DNA of 64,000 bases from Tractidigestivibacter scatoligenes (GCF_001494635.1 NZ_LOJF01000001.1:434001-498000), one strand, 5' to 3'. Counted from the first letter of the stretch, positions 8,968 through 18,060 are shown. Notes: generated by a model not told the origin, from the sequence alone. Translations and numbers: made by a program.

Positions 8968-9465
8968 ATGGCGCGCAAGGAGTTCTCGCACGATGAGGAT
9001 CTGGTACTGCTGAGAAGGGCCATAGAGGTCTCTAAGAGCTCGCGCGAGCACGGCAACACGCCCTTTGGGGCAATTCTGGTTTCGCCCGAAGGCACGGTCC
9101 TCCTCGAGCAGGAAAACGTCGAGATCGAGACGCACAAGTGCACCGGACACGCAGAGACGCAGCTCATGGAGCGTGCGAGTCAGCAGTACGAGAAGAGCTA
9201 CCTCTGGGATTGCTCGCTGTACACGTCGGCCGAGCCCTGCTCGATGTGCTCTGGCGCCATCTACTGGGGAAACGTGGGTCGTGTGGTCTATGCTATGACC
9301 GAGCGCAGGCTCCTCGAGCTCACGGGCTCAAATGAGCAAAACCCCACGTTTGACCTGCCGTGCAGGAAGATCTTTGCCGCTGGCCAGAAACCCATCGAGG
9401 TCGTGGGACCGTTCCCCGAGCTCGAGGCTGAGGCGGCAGCCGTTCACGCGGGGTATTGGGACTAG
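8968..9465 (+). CDS. Nucleoside/nucleobase deaminase, cytidine/guanine deaminase superfamily
   Basis: A 165-residue zinc deaminase with CHAE-type motif GHAETQLM and the PCSMC zinc-binding motif (AEPCSMCSGAIYWG), in the usual spacing. It resembles the GuaD/TadA-like small deaminases that act on guanine, guanosine or other free nucleosides. I start at ATG 8968 behind GGAGAGGAGAG; the longer reading from 8887 lies on the terminator. Its position between two BMP lipoprotein genes and near purine oxidation genes argues for a catabolic purine deaminase rather than tRNA editing. A second, unrelated guanine deaminase of the amidohydrolase type lies at 12598, so this one may use a different base or nucleoside. 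Confidence 0.82.
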   Translation: MARKEFSHDEDLVLLRRAIEVSKSSREHGNTPFGAILVSPEGTVLLEQENVEIETHKCTGHAETQLMERASQQYEKSYLWDCSLYTSAEPCSMCSGAIYWGNVGRVVYAMTERRLLELTGSNEQNPTFDLPCRKIFAAGQKPIEVVGPFPELEAEAAAVHAGYWD

Positions 9466-9505
9466 AGCAGGCATAGGGAGGACTGCCTGGGAGAGGGAGG
9501 TTGCT

Positions 9506-10594
9506 ATGGCAACAAACGTTACGCGTAGGGATGCCATCTCGCTTGGTCTGGGAGGGACCGTTGCCGCATGCGGGCTTTCACTTGCGGGATGCGGGTCCTC
9601 GTCTGACGGATCCGGCACGGACTCTGCTGAGAAGAGCAGCTACAAGGTGGCCATGGTCATCAGCGGGCCCAAGAACGACGGCGGCTGGGGTCAGGGGCAC
9701 TACGAGTCTCTTACCAAGGCCATCGAATCACATCCCAACTGGGAGATGCTTGAGCCTAAGGAGAACACTGCCTCTGCCGATGCGGCCTCTGCGGCGCAGT
9801 CCTATGTGGACCAGGACGTCGACCTTATCATCGCTGCCGGCAATGAGTTTGTCTCAGCTTGGGGCGACGTTGTTGCCGAGGCGGCGGATTCAAACCCCAA
9901 CGTGCACTTCCTCATGACCAACACCGATCCCGCCACCGACCTTGCAGACTACGAGACCCTCGAGAAGGTCGAGACGGTGCAGGTGAACCTCAAGCAGACC
10001 GGTGCCCTTGCCGGTGTGGTGGCTGGCCTCATGACCAACGCGGGCCAGATTGGTTTCATTGGCGGGATGCGCCTTCCCACCACACTCACCAAGTACGCTG
10101 CCTACCTTGCTGCCGCGCAGAAGGTGAACCCGCAGGTCGAGGGTCATTACAACTTTGATGCGGGCTTCACCGATGCGTCCTTTGGCACCAACATCACCAA
10201 CCAGTGGATTGCATCGAACAACGTCGACGTCATGTGGGGTGACGCCTCCGCCGTCGACAACGGCGCGCGCCAGGCGCTCGAGGAGGCGGGCGTCGACACG
10301 CACTTCGATATCGCTCAGCCCATCGACTCGGTGGGGCCCGACAACCCCAGCGTGATTACCTCAACCGTTACCGACTGGATGTTTGGCCAGGCCATGGACG
10401 AGGTCGAGGCCGGCTCCTTTGGCAACGGTGCCGTGATAGAGGCCAACATGGACAACGGCGGTGTCTACCTGGGCAGCTACTCCGACAAGGTCTCGCAGGA
10501 GGTCCAGGACAAGATTGCGAAGTACACCGAGCAGATCAAGGCGGACACGTTCCTCTCCGACGACGACGTCGATGCGATAAAGAGCACGCTGTAG
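9506..10594 (+). CDS. BMP-family substrate-binding lipoprotein 2 (paralogue of the gene at 7731)
   Basis: A 362-residue lipoprotein with twin arginines (TRRDAISLG), lipobox LSLAGC (C29) and a short Ser/Gly linker. The mature sequence parallels the protein at 7731 almost motif for motif (NDGGWGQGHYESL, LIIAAGNEFVSAWGD, IGFIGGMRLPTTLTKYAAYL, NVDVMWGDASAVDNGARQAL). The start ATG 9506 follows GAGAGGGAGG. The two genes look like a tandem duplication separated by the deaminase gene. Having two binding proteins for one importer suggests broadened ligand range or different affinities. Confidence 0.9.
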   Translation: MATNVTRRDAISLGLGGTVAACGLSLAGCGSSSDGSGTDSAEKSSYKVAMVISGPKNDGGWGQGHYESLTKAIESHPNWEMLEPKENTASADAASAAQSYVDQDVDLIIAAGNEFVSAWGDVVAEAADSNPNVHFLMTNTDPATDLADYETLEKVETVQVNLKQTGALAGVVAGLMTNAGQIGFIGGMRLPTTLTKYAAYLAAAQKVNPQVEGHYNFDAGFTDASFGTNITNQWIASNNVDVMWGDASAVDNGARQALEEAGVDTHFDIAQPIDSVGPDNPSVITSTVTDWMFGQAMDEVEAGSFGNGAVIEANMDNGGVYLGSYSDKVSQEVQDKIAKYTEQIKADTFLSDDDVDAIKSTL

Positions 10595-10637
10595 CAGCGC
10601 TGACGTCTGGGACGACGTTCCTGCTGGTCGCATGATG

Positions 10638-10735
10638 AAAACGGGCCTTCCGGCGAGAATCTGACGCCCGAAGGCCCGTTTTGGCAGCGACCACGTACGA
10701 AAGCGCCTCTCGGGCGCCGTTTTCTCGCCCTTCCG
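10638..10735. terminator. Bidirectional terminator and dispersed terminator-like repeat, copy 1
   Basis: AAAACGGGCCTTC (10638-10650) and GAAGGCCCGTTTT (10670-10682) form a perfect 13-bp stem with T/A runs at both ends, so it can stop transcription in either direction. The block up to about 10735, including GGCGCCGTTTTCT, is repeated with clear similarity at 28506-28606 behind an unrelated gene. Confidence 0.75.
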
Positions 10736-10875
10736 TTAATCATTTCTATGTATAACGGTAAATCAATCTTCAAATAATATGCAGCCGCTTGCGGAGTAGT
10801 GCCTACCGCCTGCGGGCGCGATGACACCAATCAGAAACGTTTCCTTAATATCGACATTACAAAAAACAAATAGTG
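10736..10875. other. Intergenic stretch between lipoprotein 2 and the AzgA-type permease (left part)
   Basis: No gene seen. This stretch is AT-rich. It contains two small adjacent hairpins, CCGCTTGCGG and CCGCCTGCGG, near 10785-10818. The purine riboswitch core (conserved loops plus the CUACC joining strand) could not be matched convincingly, so none is annotated. Confidence 0.4.
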
Positions 10876-10900
10876 CGATAACAAAACTTGTTGGTAGACC
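10876..10900 (+). promoter_or_regulatory. Candidate purine-regulon operator, site B
   Basis: TAACAAAACTTGTTGGTAGA contains the palindrome AACAA-AAC-TTGTT followed by GGTAGAC, matching the sites at 22202 and 36811. It lies 271 bases before the chosen start of the AzgA-type permease, so either a long leader is transcribed or translation starts further upstream. Confidence 0.6.
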
Positions 10901-11170
10901 CCAAGCAAAACGGCACGACGATGGTGCAGAGCAATGCCCGCCATCACCCGTTGAGACGAGAAGCCCTTCCAGCAAGCAACCTACCTCGAATGTCAGTTCA
11001 ACCGCGCACCTGCCGGCAGTCACGATGGCTGCATGAGCGAGACCCGATGGCTCGCCAAGAGCGCGGCACCTTCAGACACACATCAAGCGTGGAACCAACC
11101 CGCGGACGCTGCCAAGGCCGTCTGCGGGCAGTACGTGTTGGCATCCAACAACGAGAAAGTGGTGTGTGAC

Positions 11171-12553
11171 ATGGAGAGTGCACTTGATAAGTTCTTCCAC
11201 CTCAAGGAGCGTGGAACCACCGTAAGGACCGAGCTTCTCGCCGGCCTTACAACGTTCATCACGGCGGCGTATATCCTTGCCGTGAACCCCTCGGTCCTCT
11301 CGGCCACGGGCATGCCGCAGGACGCCCTGTTCACCGCGACGGTCCTCATCTCCACCATCGGCACCTTGATGATGGCGTTTCTCACCAACTACCCCTTCAT
11401 CCTGGCGCCGGGCATGGGCATCAACGCCTACTTCGCCTACACGGTGTGCTTGGGCATGGGCTACTCCTGGCAGACGGCGCTCACCGCGATCTTTGTCGAG
11501 GGCATCATCTTTGTGATCCTCTCGCTTACCAACGTGCGTGAGGCCATCTTCAACGCCATCCCCATGAACCTCAAGTACGCAATCACCGCCGGCGTGGGCC
11601 TGTTCATCACGATCATCGGCCTCAAGAACTCCGGCCTGGTCATCTCCAATGAGGCCACGCTTGTCTCGATGTTCTCGTTCCATGGCTCTATCGAGGCGGG
11701 CACCTTCTCGACCTCCGGCATTTCGGCGCTGCTTGCCCTTATCGGCATCATCATCACCGCAATCCTGGTGTGCAACAACGTGCGTGGCAACATCCTGCTT
11801 GGCATCCTCATCACCTGGGGCATCGGCATCATCTGCCAGCTCACCGGCGTCTACGTGCCCAACCCCGACGCCGGCTTCGCAAGCCTCCTGCCCGACTTCT
11901 CGCGCGGCCTCTCGGTTCCCTCGATTGAACCCATTGCCTTCAAGCTGGATTTCTCCAACTTCTTCTCGGTTGGCTTTGCGTCCGTGGTCTTTGCGTTCCT
12001 CTTCACCAACCTCTTTGACACCATTGGCACGCTGATCGGCTCCGCGTCCAAGGCAGACCTTCTCGACGAGAACGGCAAGCTTCCCAACGTGAAGGGCGCC
12101 CTGCTCGCCGAGTCCCTGGCCACCACGTTTGCCGGCCTCATTGGCACCTCGTCTACCGCGACCGCCGTCGAGTGCACCGCAGGCATCGCCCAGGGCGGAC
12201 GCACCGGCCTCACGGGCATCACAACGGCCATCCTCTTCCTGCTGTCGCTGTTCCTCTCGCCGATTTTCCTTGCCATCCCGTCGTTCGCCACGGCGCCTGC
12301 CCTTGTCATCGTGGGCTTCATGATGTTTGGCGCCGTCACGCAGATTGACTGGGCCACCGCGACCGAGGCCGTGCCTGCGTTTGTCGCCATTGTTGCTATG
12401 CCCTTCATGTACTCTATCGCCGAGGGCATCTCTCTGGGCATCATCTCCTACGTGGCAATCAACGCTTGCTCGGGTGCTGAGAACCGCAAGAAGATCTCTG
12501 GCGTGATGTGGGTTCTGTTCGTGCTGTTCTGCATCAAGTATTTCTTCATCTAG
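11171..12553 (+). CDS. NCS2 permease, AzgA-type adenine/guanine/hypoxanthine transporter
   Basis: A 460-residue polytopic proton-coupled purine permease. It opens with LDKFFHLKERGTTVRTELLAGLTTFITAAYI, the classical AzgA/PbuG start, and keeps LAPGMGINAYFAYTV and the helix 8-10 region with LFTNLFDTIGTLIG and GTSSTATAVEC. I chose ATG 11171 because homologues begin at this point; the frame stays open upstream to ATG 11033, but that sequence is not hydrophobic or conserved. The ribosome binding site (GAGAAAG) is modest. It imports free bases for guanine deaminase, encoded 44 bases downstream, and for the xanthine dehydrogenases. E. coli has the same guaD/ghxQ pairing in its purine cluster. Confidence 0.9.
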   Translation: MESALDKFFHLKERGTTVRTELLAGLTTFITAAYILAVNPSVLSATGMPQDALFTATVLISTIGTLMMAFLTNYPFILAPGMGINAYFAYTVCLGMGYSWQTALTAIFVEGIIFVILSLTNVREAIFNAIPMNLKYAITAGVGLFITIIGLKNSGLVISNEATLVSMFSFHGSIEAGTFSTSGISALLALIGIIITAILVCNNVRGNILLGILITWGIGIICQLTGVYVPNPDAGFASLLPDFSRGLSVPSIEPIAFKLDFSNFFSVGFASVVFAFLFTNLFDTIGTLIGSASKADLLDENGKLPNVKGALLAESLATTFAGLIGTSSTATAVECTAGIAQGGRTGLTGITTAILFLLSLFLSPIFLAIPSFATAPALVIVGFMMFGAVTQIDWATATEAVPAFVAIVAMPFMYSIAEGISLGIISYVAINACSGAENRKKISGVMWVLFVLFCIKYFFI

Positions 12554-12597
12554 TCGGTGGCACACGCGCTGTGCGCCTTATGTGAGGGGAGTACGTC

Positions 12598-13881
12598 ATG
12601 AACGAGAACGCATTTGCAATCAAGGGCGACATCGTCTGGTCGCGCCACAATCACACGCTCTCTTGGGCAAAGGACGGCTACCTGGTAGTTGTTGATGGTG
12701 TTGTCCAGGGCGTTTACCAGGAGCTTCCTGCCGAGTACGAGGGCATTCGCATTGTTGACCACACGGGCAAGCTCGTTATCCCTGGCATGAACGACATCCA
12801 CGTCCACGCCCCGCAGTACAGCTTCCGTGGCATGGGCATGGACCTCGAGCTTCTCGAGTGGCTCAACACCCACACGTTCCCCGAGGAGAGCAAGTACGCG
12901 GACCTCTCGTACGCCGAGCGTGCCTACGACATCTTTAGCGACGACCTGCTTCACTCGCCTACCACGCGTGCGGTTGTCTTTGGCACCATGCACGTGGAGC
13001 CCACCGAGCTCCTCATGGACAAGCTCGAGGCAACGGGCCTCAAGACCTATGTGGGCAAGGTCAACATGGACCGCAACAGCCCGGATTATCTATGCGAGAA
13101 GGACGCCGCCACCTCGCTTGCCGACACGGTGCGCTGGCTCAACGACGTCGAGGCCAAGGGCTACGCCAACACCAAGCCCATCCTTACGCCGCGCTTCACC
13201 CCCACCTGCTCCGACGAGCTCATGGAGGGCCTGGGCAAGCTCAAGCAGGAGAGGGGCCTGCCCTTGCAGTCGCACCTCTCCGAGAACCTGTCCGAGATTG
13301 ACTGGGTGCATGGCCTGGCGCCGTGGTCGACCTGCTACGGCCAGACCTACGAGCACTTTGGCCAGCTTGACGGCGAGGGCAAGACCGTGATGGCCCACTG
13401 CAACTACTCCACGGACGAGGAGATCGCCATCCTCAAGAAGCACAACGTCTTTATCGCAACCTGCCCGCAGTCCAACATGCAGCTGTCCTCGGGCATCGCT
13501 CCCATTCGCCGCTACCTGGTCGAGGGCATGAACGTTGGCCTTGGCACCGATGTTGCGGGCGGCGCGTCGCTTTCGATGTTCCGTGCGGTGGCAGACCTGG
13601 TGGGCTGTTCCAAGCTTCGCTGGCGCCTGGTGGACCAGAACCTCAAGCCGCTCTCTACCGCCGAGGCGTTCTACATTGCCACGGTTGGCGGCGGGGCGTT
13701 CTTTGGTAAGGTGGGCACCTTCGAGCAGGGCTATGACGCGGACGTCCTGGTCCTGGATGACTCCGGCCTGCGTACGACGCTCGAGTGCAACCCCGCCGAG
13801 CGCGTCGAGCGCTACATGTACCTCGCCGAGGAGGGCGGGCGCATCGTCGAGAAGTACGTTGCGGGTACGCGCGTGCTGTAG
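12598..13881 (+). CDS. guaD: Guanine deaminase (amidohydrolase type)
   Basis: This 427-residue zinc amidohydrolase converts guanine to xanthine and ammonia. It has the metal site HVH (H68, H70) in the guanine-deaminase-specific context HVHAPQYSFRGMGMDLELLEWLNTHTFPEE, then QSHLSEN, AHCNYSTDEE and GTDVAGGASLSMF. The HAPQ motif and the LEWL..TFPEE run separate it from SsnA, which is otherwise expected in such clusters. It starts 44 bases after the permease, behind GAGGGGAG. It feeds xanthine to the dehydrogenase encoded downstream. A strong terminator at 13899 separates it from xdhA. Confidence 0.92.
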   Translation: MNENAFAIKGDIVWSRHNHTLSWAKDGYLVVVDGVVQGVYQELPAEYEGIRIVDHTGKLVIPGMNDIHVHAPQYSFRGMGMDLELLEWLNTHTFPEESKYADLSYAERAYDIFSDDLLHSPTTRAVVFGTMHVEPTELLMDKLEATGLKTYVGKVNMDRNSPDYLCEKDAATSLADTVRWLNDVEAKGYANTKPILTPRFTPTCSDELMEGLGKLKQERGLPLQSHLSENLSEIDWVHGLAPWSTCYGQTYEHFGQLDGEGKTVMAHCNYSTDEEIAILKKHNVFIATCPQSNMQLSSGIAPIRRYLVEGMNVGLGTDVAGGASLSMFRAVADLVGCSKLRWRLVDQNLKPLSTAEAFYIATVGGGAFFGKVGTFEQGYDADVLVLDDSGLRTTLECNPAERVERYMYLAEEGGRIVEKYVAGTRVL

Positions 13882-13898
13882 GTTGCGCTGGTGTTGCA

Positions 13899-13930
13899 GC
13901 GCCGGACGCCCCTGCGTCCGGCGCTTCTTT
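13899..13930 (+). terminator. Terminator after guaD
   Basis: GCGCCGGACGC-CCCT-GCGTCCGGCGC is a perfect 11-bp stem with a four-base loop followed by TTCTTTG. Confidence 0.8.
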
Positions 13931-14065
13931 GCTCTAGGGGGCGTTGCTTTTTTACGTGAATAACGCCCAGCTCAGAGGGTATGTGAGACGATTGCAGATA
14001 GATGAACGGTCGGCAGCGGTTTGTGACCATTCGCCGCTGCCACACCGCGGCCCCTCGCGGGGTCA

Positions 14066-14090
14066 CTAACATTTTGTTATGCAGCAATAC
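14066..14090 (+). promoter_or_regulatory. Candidate purine-regulon operator, site F
   Basis: TAACATTTTGTTATGCAGC contains the perfect palindrome TAACA-TTT-TGTTA followed by a TGCAGCAATAC block resembling the GCAGAC block of the other sites. It ends 26 bases before the xdhA start, where a repressor would block the ribosome binding site region or a proximal promoter. A GC-rich hairpin (GGCAGCGG...CCGCTGCC, 14012-14041) lies upstream. Confidence 0.55.
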
Positions 14091-14115
14091 ATGTTTCTAG
14101 GAGAGGGAGCTTGTC

Positions 14116-16458
14116 ATGGAACAGCTGAGGGAGGTTGGACGTCCCATCACGCGTGTCGATGCGTACGACAAGGTCACGGGGCGTGCCAAGTTCACCGACG
14201 ACCTCTGCCCCAAGCCCTGCCTTGAGGCAAGGATCCTCCACTCGACGATCGGCAACGGGCGGGTGGTTTCGATTGACACCACCGAGGCCAAGAAGGTTCC
14301 CGGTGTGGTGGCGGTCTTCACCTGCTTCGACGTGCCCGATAGGCCCTACCCTGTGGCGGGCCACCCCTGGTACGCCGACAGCCACGCCGAGAAGCGCGAC
14401 CTTGCGGACAGGAAGCTCCTCGACGACCGCATTCGCATCTATGGCGACAACATCGCCGTGGTCGTGGCCGAAGACACCGTGGCCTGCGACCGCGCCTTGC
14501 GCAAGATCAAGGTCGAGTACGAGGAGTGGCCGGTCGTCTACGACCCCAAGGAGTCGCTCAAGGGTACCGAGCACCCGGTTCAGGACATCAAGCCAGACAA
14601 CCTGGTGGCCCACACCTGCGCGCTCACCAGCCCCGAGAACCTCGCCAAGTACGGTTACAAGACGGTGGACGACGCCATCAACGACCCCGCGTACCACCAC
14701 ATCGCCATCCACACCGAGACGGGCGAGCAGTCCCAGGTTCACATCGAGACCTGCACCTCGTTCTGCTACATGGAGGGCGGCAAGATCGTCTGCGTGGCCT
14801 CCACCCAGATCCCGCACATCATGCGCCGCGTGATTGGCCAGGCCCTGGGCATCCCTTGGGGCGACGTGCGCGTGATCAAGCCCTACATCGGTGGCGGCTT
14901 TGGCACCAAGCAGGACATCCACTACGAGCCGCTCAACGCTTGGATCTGCCAGCAGCTCGGCGGGCGCTGCGTGCGCCTCGAGCTCTCGCGCGAGGAGCTC
15001 TTCTGGGACACCTCGGGCCGTCAGCCCAAGTCCTTTGACGTCGAGGCCTCCTACGGAGACGACATGCTCCTGCATGCCCGTTCCATCCGTGGCTGGTCCA
15101 ACACCGGCGGCTACATCCACCACGGACATGCACTGGTGCTCAACTCGGTGAACTCGTTCCGCTGGCTCTACCACACCAACGAGGTGGCCTCCAGAAGCGA
15201 GGCCTGGACCGTCTACACCAACGGACCGCACACGGGCGCCATGCGCGCCTACGGCGTGCCCGAGGGCGTCTGGACGGCCGAGTGCCTCATGGGCGACATC
15301 GCCCATGACAACGGGTGGGACGGTGTCGAGTTCCGCCTCAAGAACTGCATCCGCGAGGGCTTCGTGGACGAGTTCACGCCCGGTGGCGCCGTTGCCGCCC
15401 ACACCTGCACGCTTCCGCAGTGCGTGGAGAAGGGCAAGGAGTGGATTCACTGGGACGAGAAGAAGCGCGAGTACGCCAACCAGACAGGCCCCATCCGCCA
15501 CGGCGTTGGCGTTGCGTTCTTCGTGTACAAGACGGCGGTCGCGCCGTTCGCGCTCGAGACGGCAACGTCGCGTGTGACGCTCAACCAGGACGGCTCGGTG
15601 CAGCTCCAGATGGGTGCCACCGAGATTGGCCAGGGCGCCGACACGGTCTTCTCGCAGATGGCTGCCGAGGCAATTGGCGTCGACACCGAGGACGTCCACA
15701 TCGTCTCGTTCCAGGATACCGACGTGGCTCCATATGACGCTGGCGCCTACGCGTCGCGCCAGACCTACGTCTCTGGCACGGCCGTCAAGAAGGCGGGCCT
15801 TGAGCTGCGCGAGAAGATCCTCGCCTTTGCGCACCGCCTGTATCCGGCCGCCGGCGAGAACCTCGACCTTCGTGACCACGCCATCTGGGACGCCACCGGC
15901 CGCCAGGTATGCACGCTTGCCTCGCTCGCCCTTGAGGCCTACTACAACGTGGACGCGAACGACCAGCTAAGCGCCTACGCCACGGCCAACGTCCACACCA
16001 ACGCCATTGCCACGGGCTGCACCTTTGCCGACGTCACGGTGGATATGCCGCTTGGCAAGGTGACGGTCAACAGGATCATCTCCGTACAGGACAACGGCCG
16101 CCTGATCAACCCCAAGCTCGTGGAGCAGCAGGTGCACGGCGGCATGGGCCAGTCCATTGGCTTTGCGCTCTCCGAGGAGGTCCAGGTGGACCCCAAGACC
16201 GGGCGCGTGCTCAACGATACCCTGCTCGACTACAAGATCCCCACGATGATGGACCTGCCCGACCTCAAGGCCGACTTCGTCGAGTCCGACGACCCCACGG
16301 GCCCCTACGGCAACAAGGCCGTTGGCGAGACCCCCATCATCTCCCCGGCGCCCGCCATCCGCGACGCCATTCTCGACGCCACCGGCGTGAAGTTCTATCA
16401 CATGCCCATGACCCCGCAGCGTCTTGTTGAGGGCTTCAAGAGGGAGGGGCTGATCTGA
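14116..16458 (+). CDS. xdhA: Xanthine dehydrogenase, molybdopterin-binding subunit
   Basis: A 780-residue large subunit that carries the molybdenum cofactor. It starts with the aldehyde oxidase/xanthine dehydrogenase hammerhead domain (DVGRPITRVDAYDKVTGRAKFTDDL) and contains GGGFGTKQD at about 258, GAMRAYGVPEG, GATEIGQGADTVF and GNKAVGETP, whose E738 is the catalytic base position. It belongs to the three-subunit form: FAD and iron-sulfur subunits follow, each overlapping by one base (TGATG, TAATG). The start ATG 14116 follows GGAGAGGGAG. Whether it needs the selenium ligand cannot be told from sequence. Confidence 0.9.
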   Translation: MEQLREVGRPITRVDAYDKVTGRAKFTDDLCPKPCLEARILHSTIGNGRVVSIDTTEAKKVPGVVAVFTCFDVPDRPYPVAGHPWYADSHAEKRDLADRKLLDDRIRIYGDNIAVVVAEDTVACDRALRKIKVEYEEWPVVYDPKESLKGTEHPVQDIKPDNLVAHTCALTSPENLAKYGYKTVDDAINDPAYHHIAIHTETGEQSQVHIETCTSFCYMEGGKIVCVASTQIPHIMRRVIGQALGIPWGDVRVIKPYIGGGFGTKQDIHYEPLNAWICQQLGGRCVRLELSREELFWDTSGRQPKSFDVEASYGDDMLLHARSIRGWSNTGGYIHHGHALVLNSVNSFRWLYHTNEVASRSEAWTVYTNGPHTGAMRAYGVPEGVWTAECLMGDIAHDNGWDGVEFRLKNCIREGFVDEFTPGGAVAAHTCTLPQCVEKGKEWIHWDEKKREYANQTGPIRHGVGVAFFVYKTAVAPFALETATSRVTLNQDGSVQLQMGATEIGQGADTVFSQMAAEAIGVDTEDVHIVSFQDTDVAPYDAGAYASRQTYVSGTAVKKAGLELREKILAFAHRLYPAAGENLDLRDHAIWDATGRQVCTLASLALEAYYNVDANDQLSAYATANVHTNAIATGCTFADVTVDMPLGKVTVNRIISVQDNGRLINPKLVEQQVHGGMGQSIGFALSEEVQVDPKTGRVLNDTLLDYKIPTMMDLPDLKADFVESDDPTGPYGNKAVGETPIISPAPAIRDAILDATGVKFYHMPMTPQRLVEGFKREGLI

Positions 16459-17339
16459 TGTACGACATTGAATCCCTGTACGAGGCGACGAGCGTCGAGG
16501 ACGCCTGCCGCGCCCTGGCCGAGGACCCCCAGGCCATCGTGATTGCCGGCGGCACCGACGTGCTCGTAAAGGTGCGCGGCGGCAAGCTTGCGGGCGCACA
16601 CCTGGTCTCGATTCACAACCTGCACGACGAGCTGGATGGCGTGACCCTGGCCGACGACGGCACGGTCGAGATTGGCCCCATCACGTGGTTCCACCACGTC
16701 ACTACGAGCCCCGTCATCCAGGCTACGGTTCCCACGCTGGGCGAGGCCTGCGACACGCCGGGTGGCCCGCAGCTGCGCGTCTCGGGAACCATTGGCGGAA
16801 ACGTGTGCAACGCTGCCACCTCGGCAGACAGCGCCTCGACGCTCTTTGCGTACGGCGCCCTGCTCGACGTGGTGAGCACGCGCGGCAAGCGCACCATCCC
16901 CATTGAGGAGTGGTATGCCGGCCCTGGTCGTTCCTACAGGGAGCGCGACGAGGTGCTGGTCAAGATTCGTATCCCGCGTGACCACTATGAGGGCTTCACC
17001 GGCCATTACTTCAAGTACGGCAAGCGTCGTGCGCTCGAGATCGCAACCATGGGCTGCTGCTGCCTGGTCAAGCTCGGCGCCGACAAGTCCACGATTGACG
17101 ACATCCGCCTCGCCTTTGGCGTCGCCGCCCCTACGCCCATGCGTGCCACGGGTGCCGAGGACGCGGTGCGCGGCCTTTCCGTGGCCGAGGCAGTCGAGAA
17201 GATCGGCGAGCTTGCCCAGGCCGAGACGCACCCGCGCGACTCCTGGCGCGCGTCGAAGGACTTCCGCCTGCAGCTTATTGGCGAGATGTCGCGTCGCTCG
17301 CTCATCGAGGCCGCGCGCAAGGGAGGGGCTGATATCTAA
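16458..17339 (+). CDS. xdhB: Xanthine dehydrogenase, FAD-binding subunit
   Basis: This 293-residue protein has the CO-dehydrogenase flavoprotein fold: IVIAGGTDVLVK (about 27-38) and the second FAD motif TIGGNVCNAATSADS (about 112-126), with the C-terminal FAD subunit domain (KYGKRRALEIATMGCC). It carries electrons from the iron-sulfur subunit to the final acceptor. The genes on both sides overlap by one base, so the three subunits are translated together. Confidence 0.9.
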   Translation: MYDIESLYEATSVEDACRALAEDPQAIVIAGGTDVLVKVRGGKLAGAHLVSIHNLHDELDGVTLADDGTVEIGPITWFHHVTTSPVIQATVPTLGEACDTPGGPQLRVSGTIGGNVCNAATSADSASTLFAYGALLDVVSTRGKRTIPIEEWYAGPGRSYRERDEVLVKIRIPRDHYEGFTGHYFKYGKRRALEIATMGCCCLVKLGADKSTIDDIRLAFGVAAPTPMRATGAEDAVRGLSVAEAVEKIGELAQAETHPRDSWRASKDFRLQLIGEMSRRSLIEAARKGGADI

Positions 17340-17845
17340 TGGCAATGCGCATTCTCAAGTGCACCATCAACGGCAAGCCGGTGGAGGTTGGCTACGACCC
17401 TCGCGAGTCGCTGCTCGACACGCTGCGCGATCGCCTTCACCTCACGGGCACCAAGCGTGGCTGCGAGGTTGGCGAGTGTGGTGCGTGCACCGTCCTCATC
17501 GACGGCGTGGCAACCGACTCCTGCCTCTACCTCACGGACTGGGCACAGGGCAAGGACATCCTCACCATCGAGGGCGTCCAGAAGGCGGACGGCTCGCTTG
17601 ACCCGGTTCAGCAGGCCTTCATTGACGAATTTGCCGTTCAGTGCGGCTTCTGCATCCCCGGCATCATCATGAGCGCCATCGAGATGGAGCGCACGGGCAA
17701 GACCTACACCCGTGACGAGATCCGCAAGCAGCTCTCGGGCCACCTGTGCCGTTGCACGGGCTACGAGAACATCGTGAACGCGGTGGAAAAGGCCGTCGAC
17801 GTGATGGACGGTGTCGTGGGCGAGGGAACCGAGAAGAGCGCGTAG
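17339..17845 (+). CDS. Xanthine dehydrogenase, [2Fe-2S] iron-sulfur subunit
   Basis: A 168-residue two-cluster protein. The plant-type cluster is at C42, C47, C50 and C62 (GCEVGECGACTVL), and the second cluster is at C102, C105, C137 and C139 (QCGFCIPG, CRCTGY). Length and motif spacing are normal. It transfers electrons from molybdenum to the FAD subunit. It is the last gene of the xdhA-xdhB-iron-sulfur operon and is followed by a palindromic repeat. Confidence 0.92.
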   Translation: MAMRILKCTINGKPVEVGYDPRESLLDTLRDRLHLTGTKRGCEVGECGACTVLIDGVATDSCLYLTDWAQGKDILTIEGVQKADGSLDPVQQAFIDEFAVQCGFCIPGIIMSAIEMERTGKTYTRDEIRKQLSGHLCRCTGYENIVNAVEKAVDVMDGVVGEGTEKSA

Positions 17846-17862
17846 CTCTGACCGGCATATCG

Positions 17863-17891
17863 TGAGACAAAGGGAAACTCCCTTTGTCTCA
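17863..17891. repeat. GAGACAAAGGGA palindrome, copy 1
   Basis: TGAGACAAAGGGA and its inverse TCCCTTTGTCTCA flank the three bases AAC. The same 13-bp arms recur at 22071, 54051, 54114, 59293 and 60622. Here it may also act as the transcription end of the xdh operon. Confidence 0.85.
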
Positions 17892-17896
17892 TCTGA

Positions 17897-17936
17897 GGGC
17901 GCGTCACACAATCGGAGACGAATGTGTGACGCGCCC
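17897..17936. repeat. Perfect 14-bp inverted repeat containing GACGAATGTGTG
   Basis: GGGCGCGTCACACA and TGTGTGACGCGCCC enclose 12 bases. The right half overlaps the motif GACGAATGTGT, which is found again at 17957 and in inverted form at 31267. No T run follows, so terminator function is uncertain. Confidence 0.6.
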
Positions 17937-18060
17937 TGCTTGTTACAGAATCGTGCGACGAATGTGTCGCAAAGTGAGGCCATACGGACGGGCATTGATG
18001 CTCTGGCAGACGATGCCCAACCGCAAATTCGTGCCAGGGTGGAGGAGACCCCCCTCGTTT

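Noticed and set aside
10741-11170. Purine riboswitch before the AzgA-type permease
   Set aside because: Two small hairpins and a CTACC string are present, but the paired loops and P1 stem of the known purine riboswitch could not be assembled.
12598-13881. Assignment of the amidohydrolase as SsnA, which is expected in urate clusters
   Set aside because: The HAPQ motif and LEWL..TFPEE run are specific to guanine deaminase; SsnA has a different N-terminal half.
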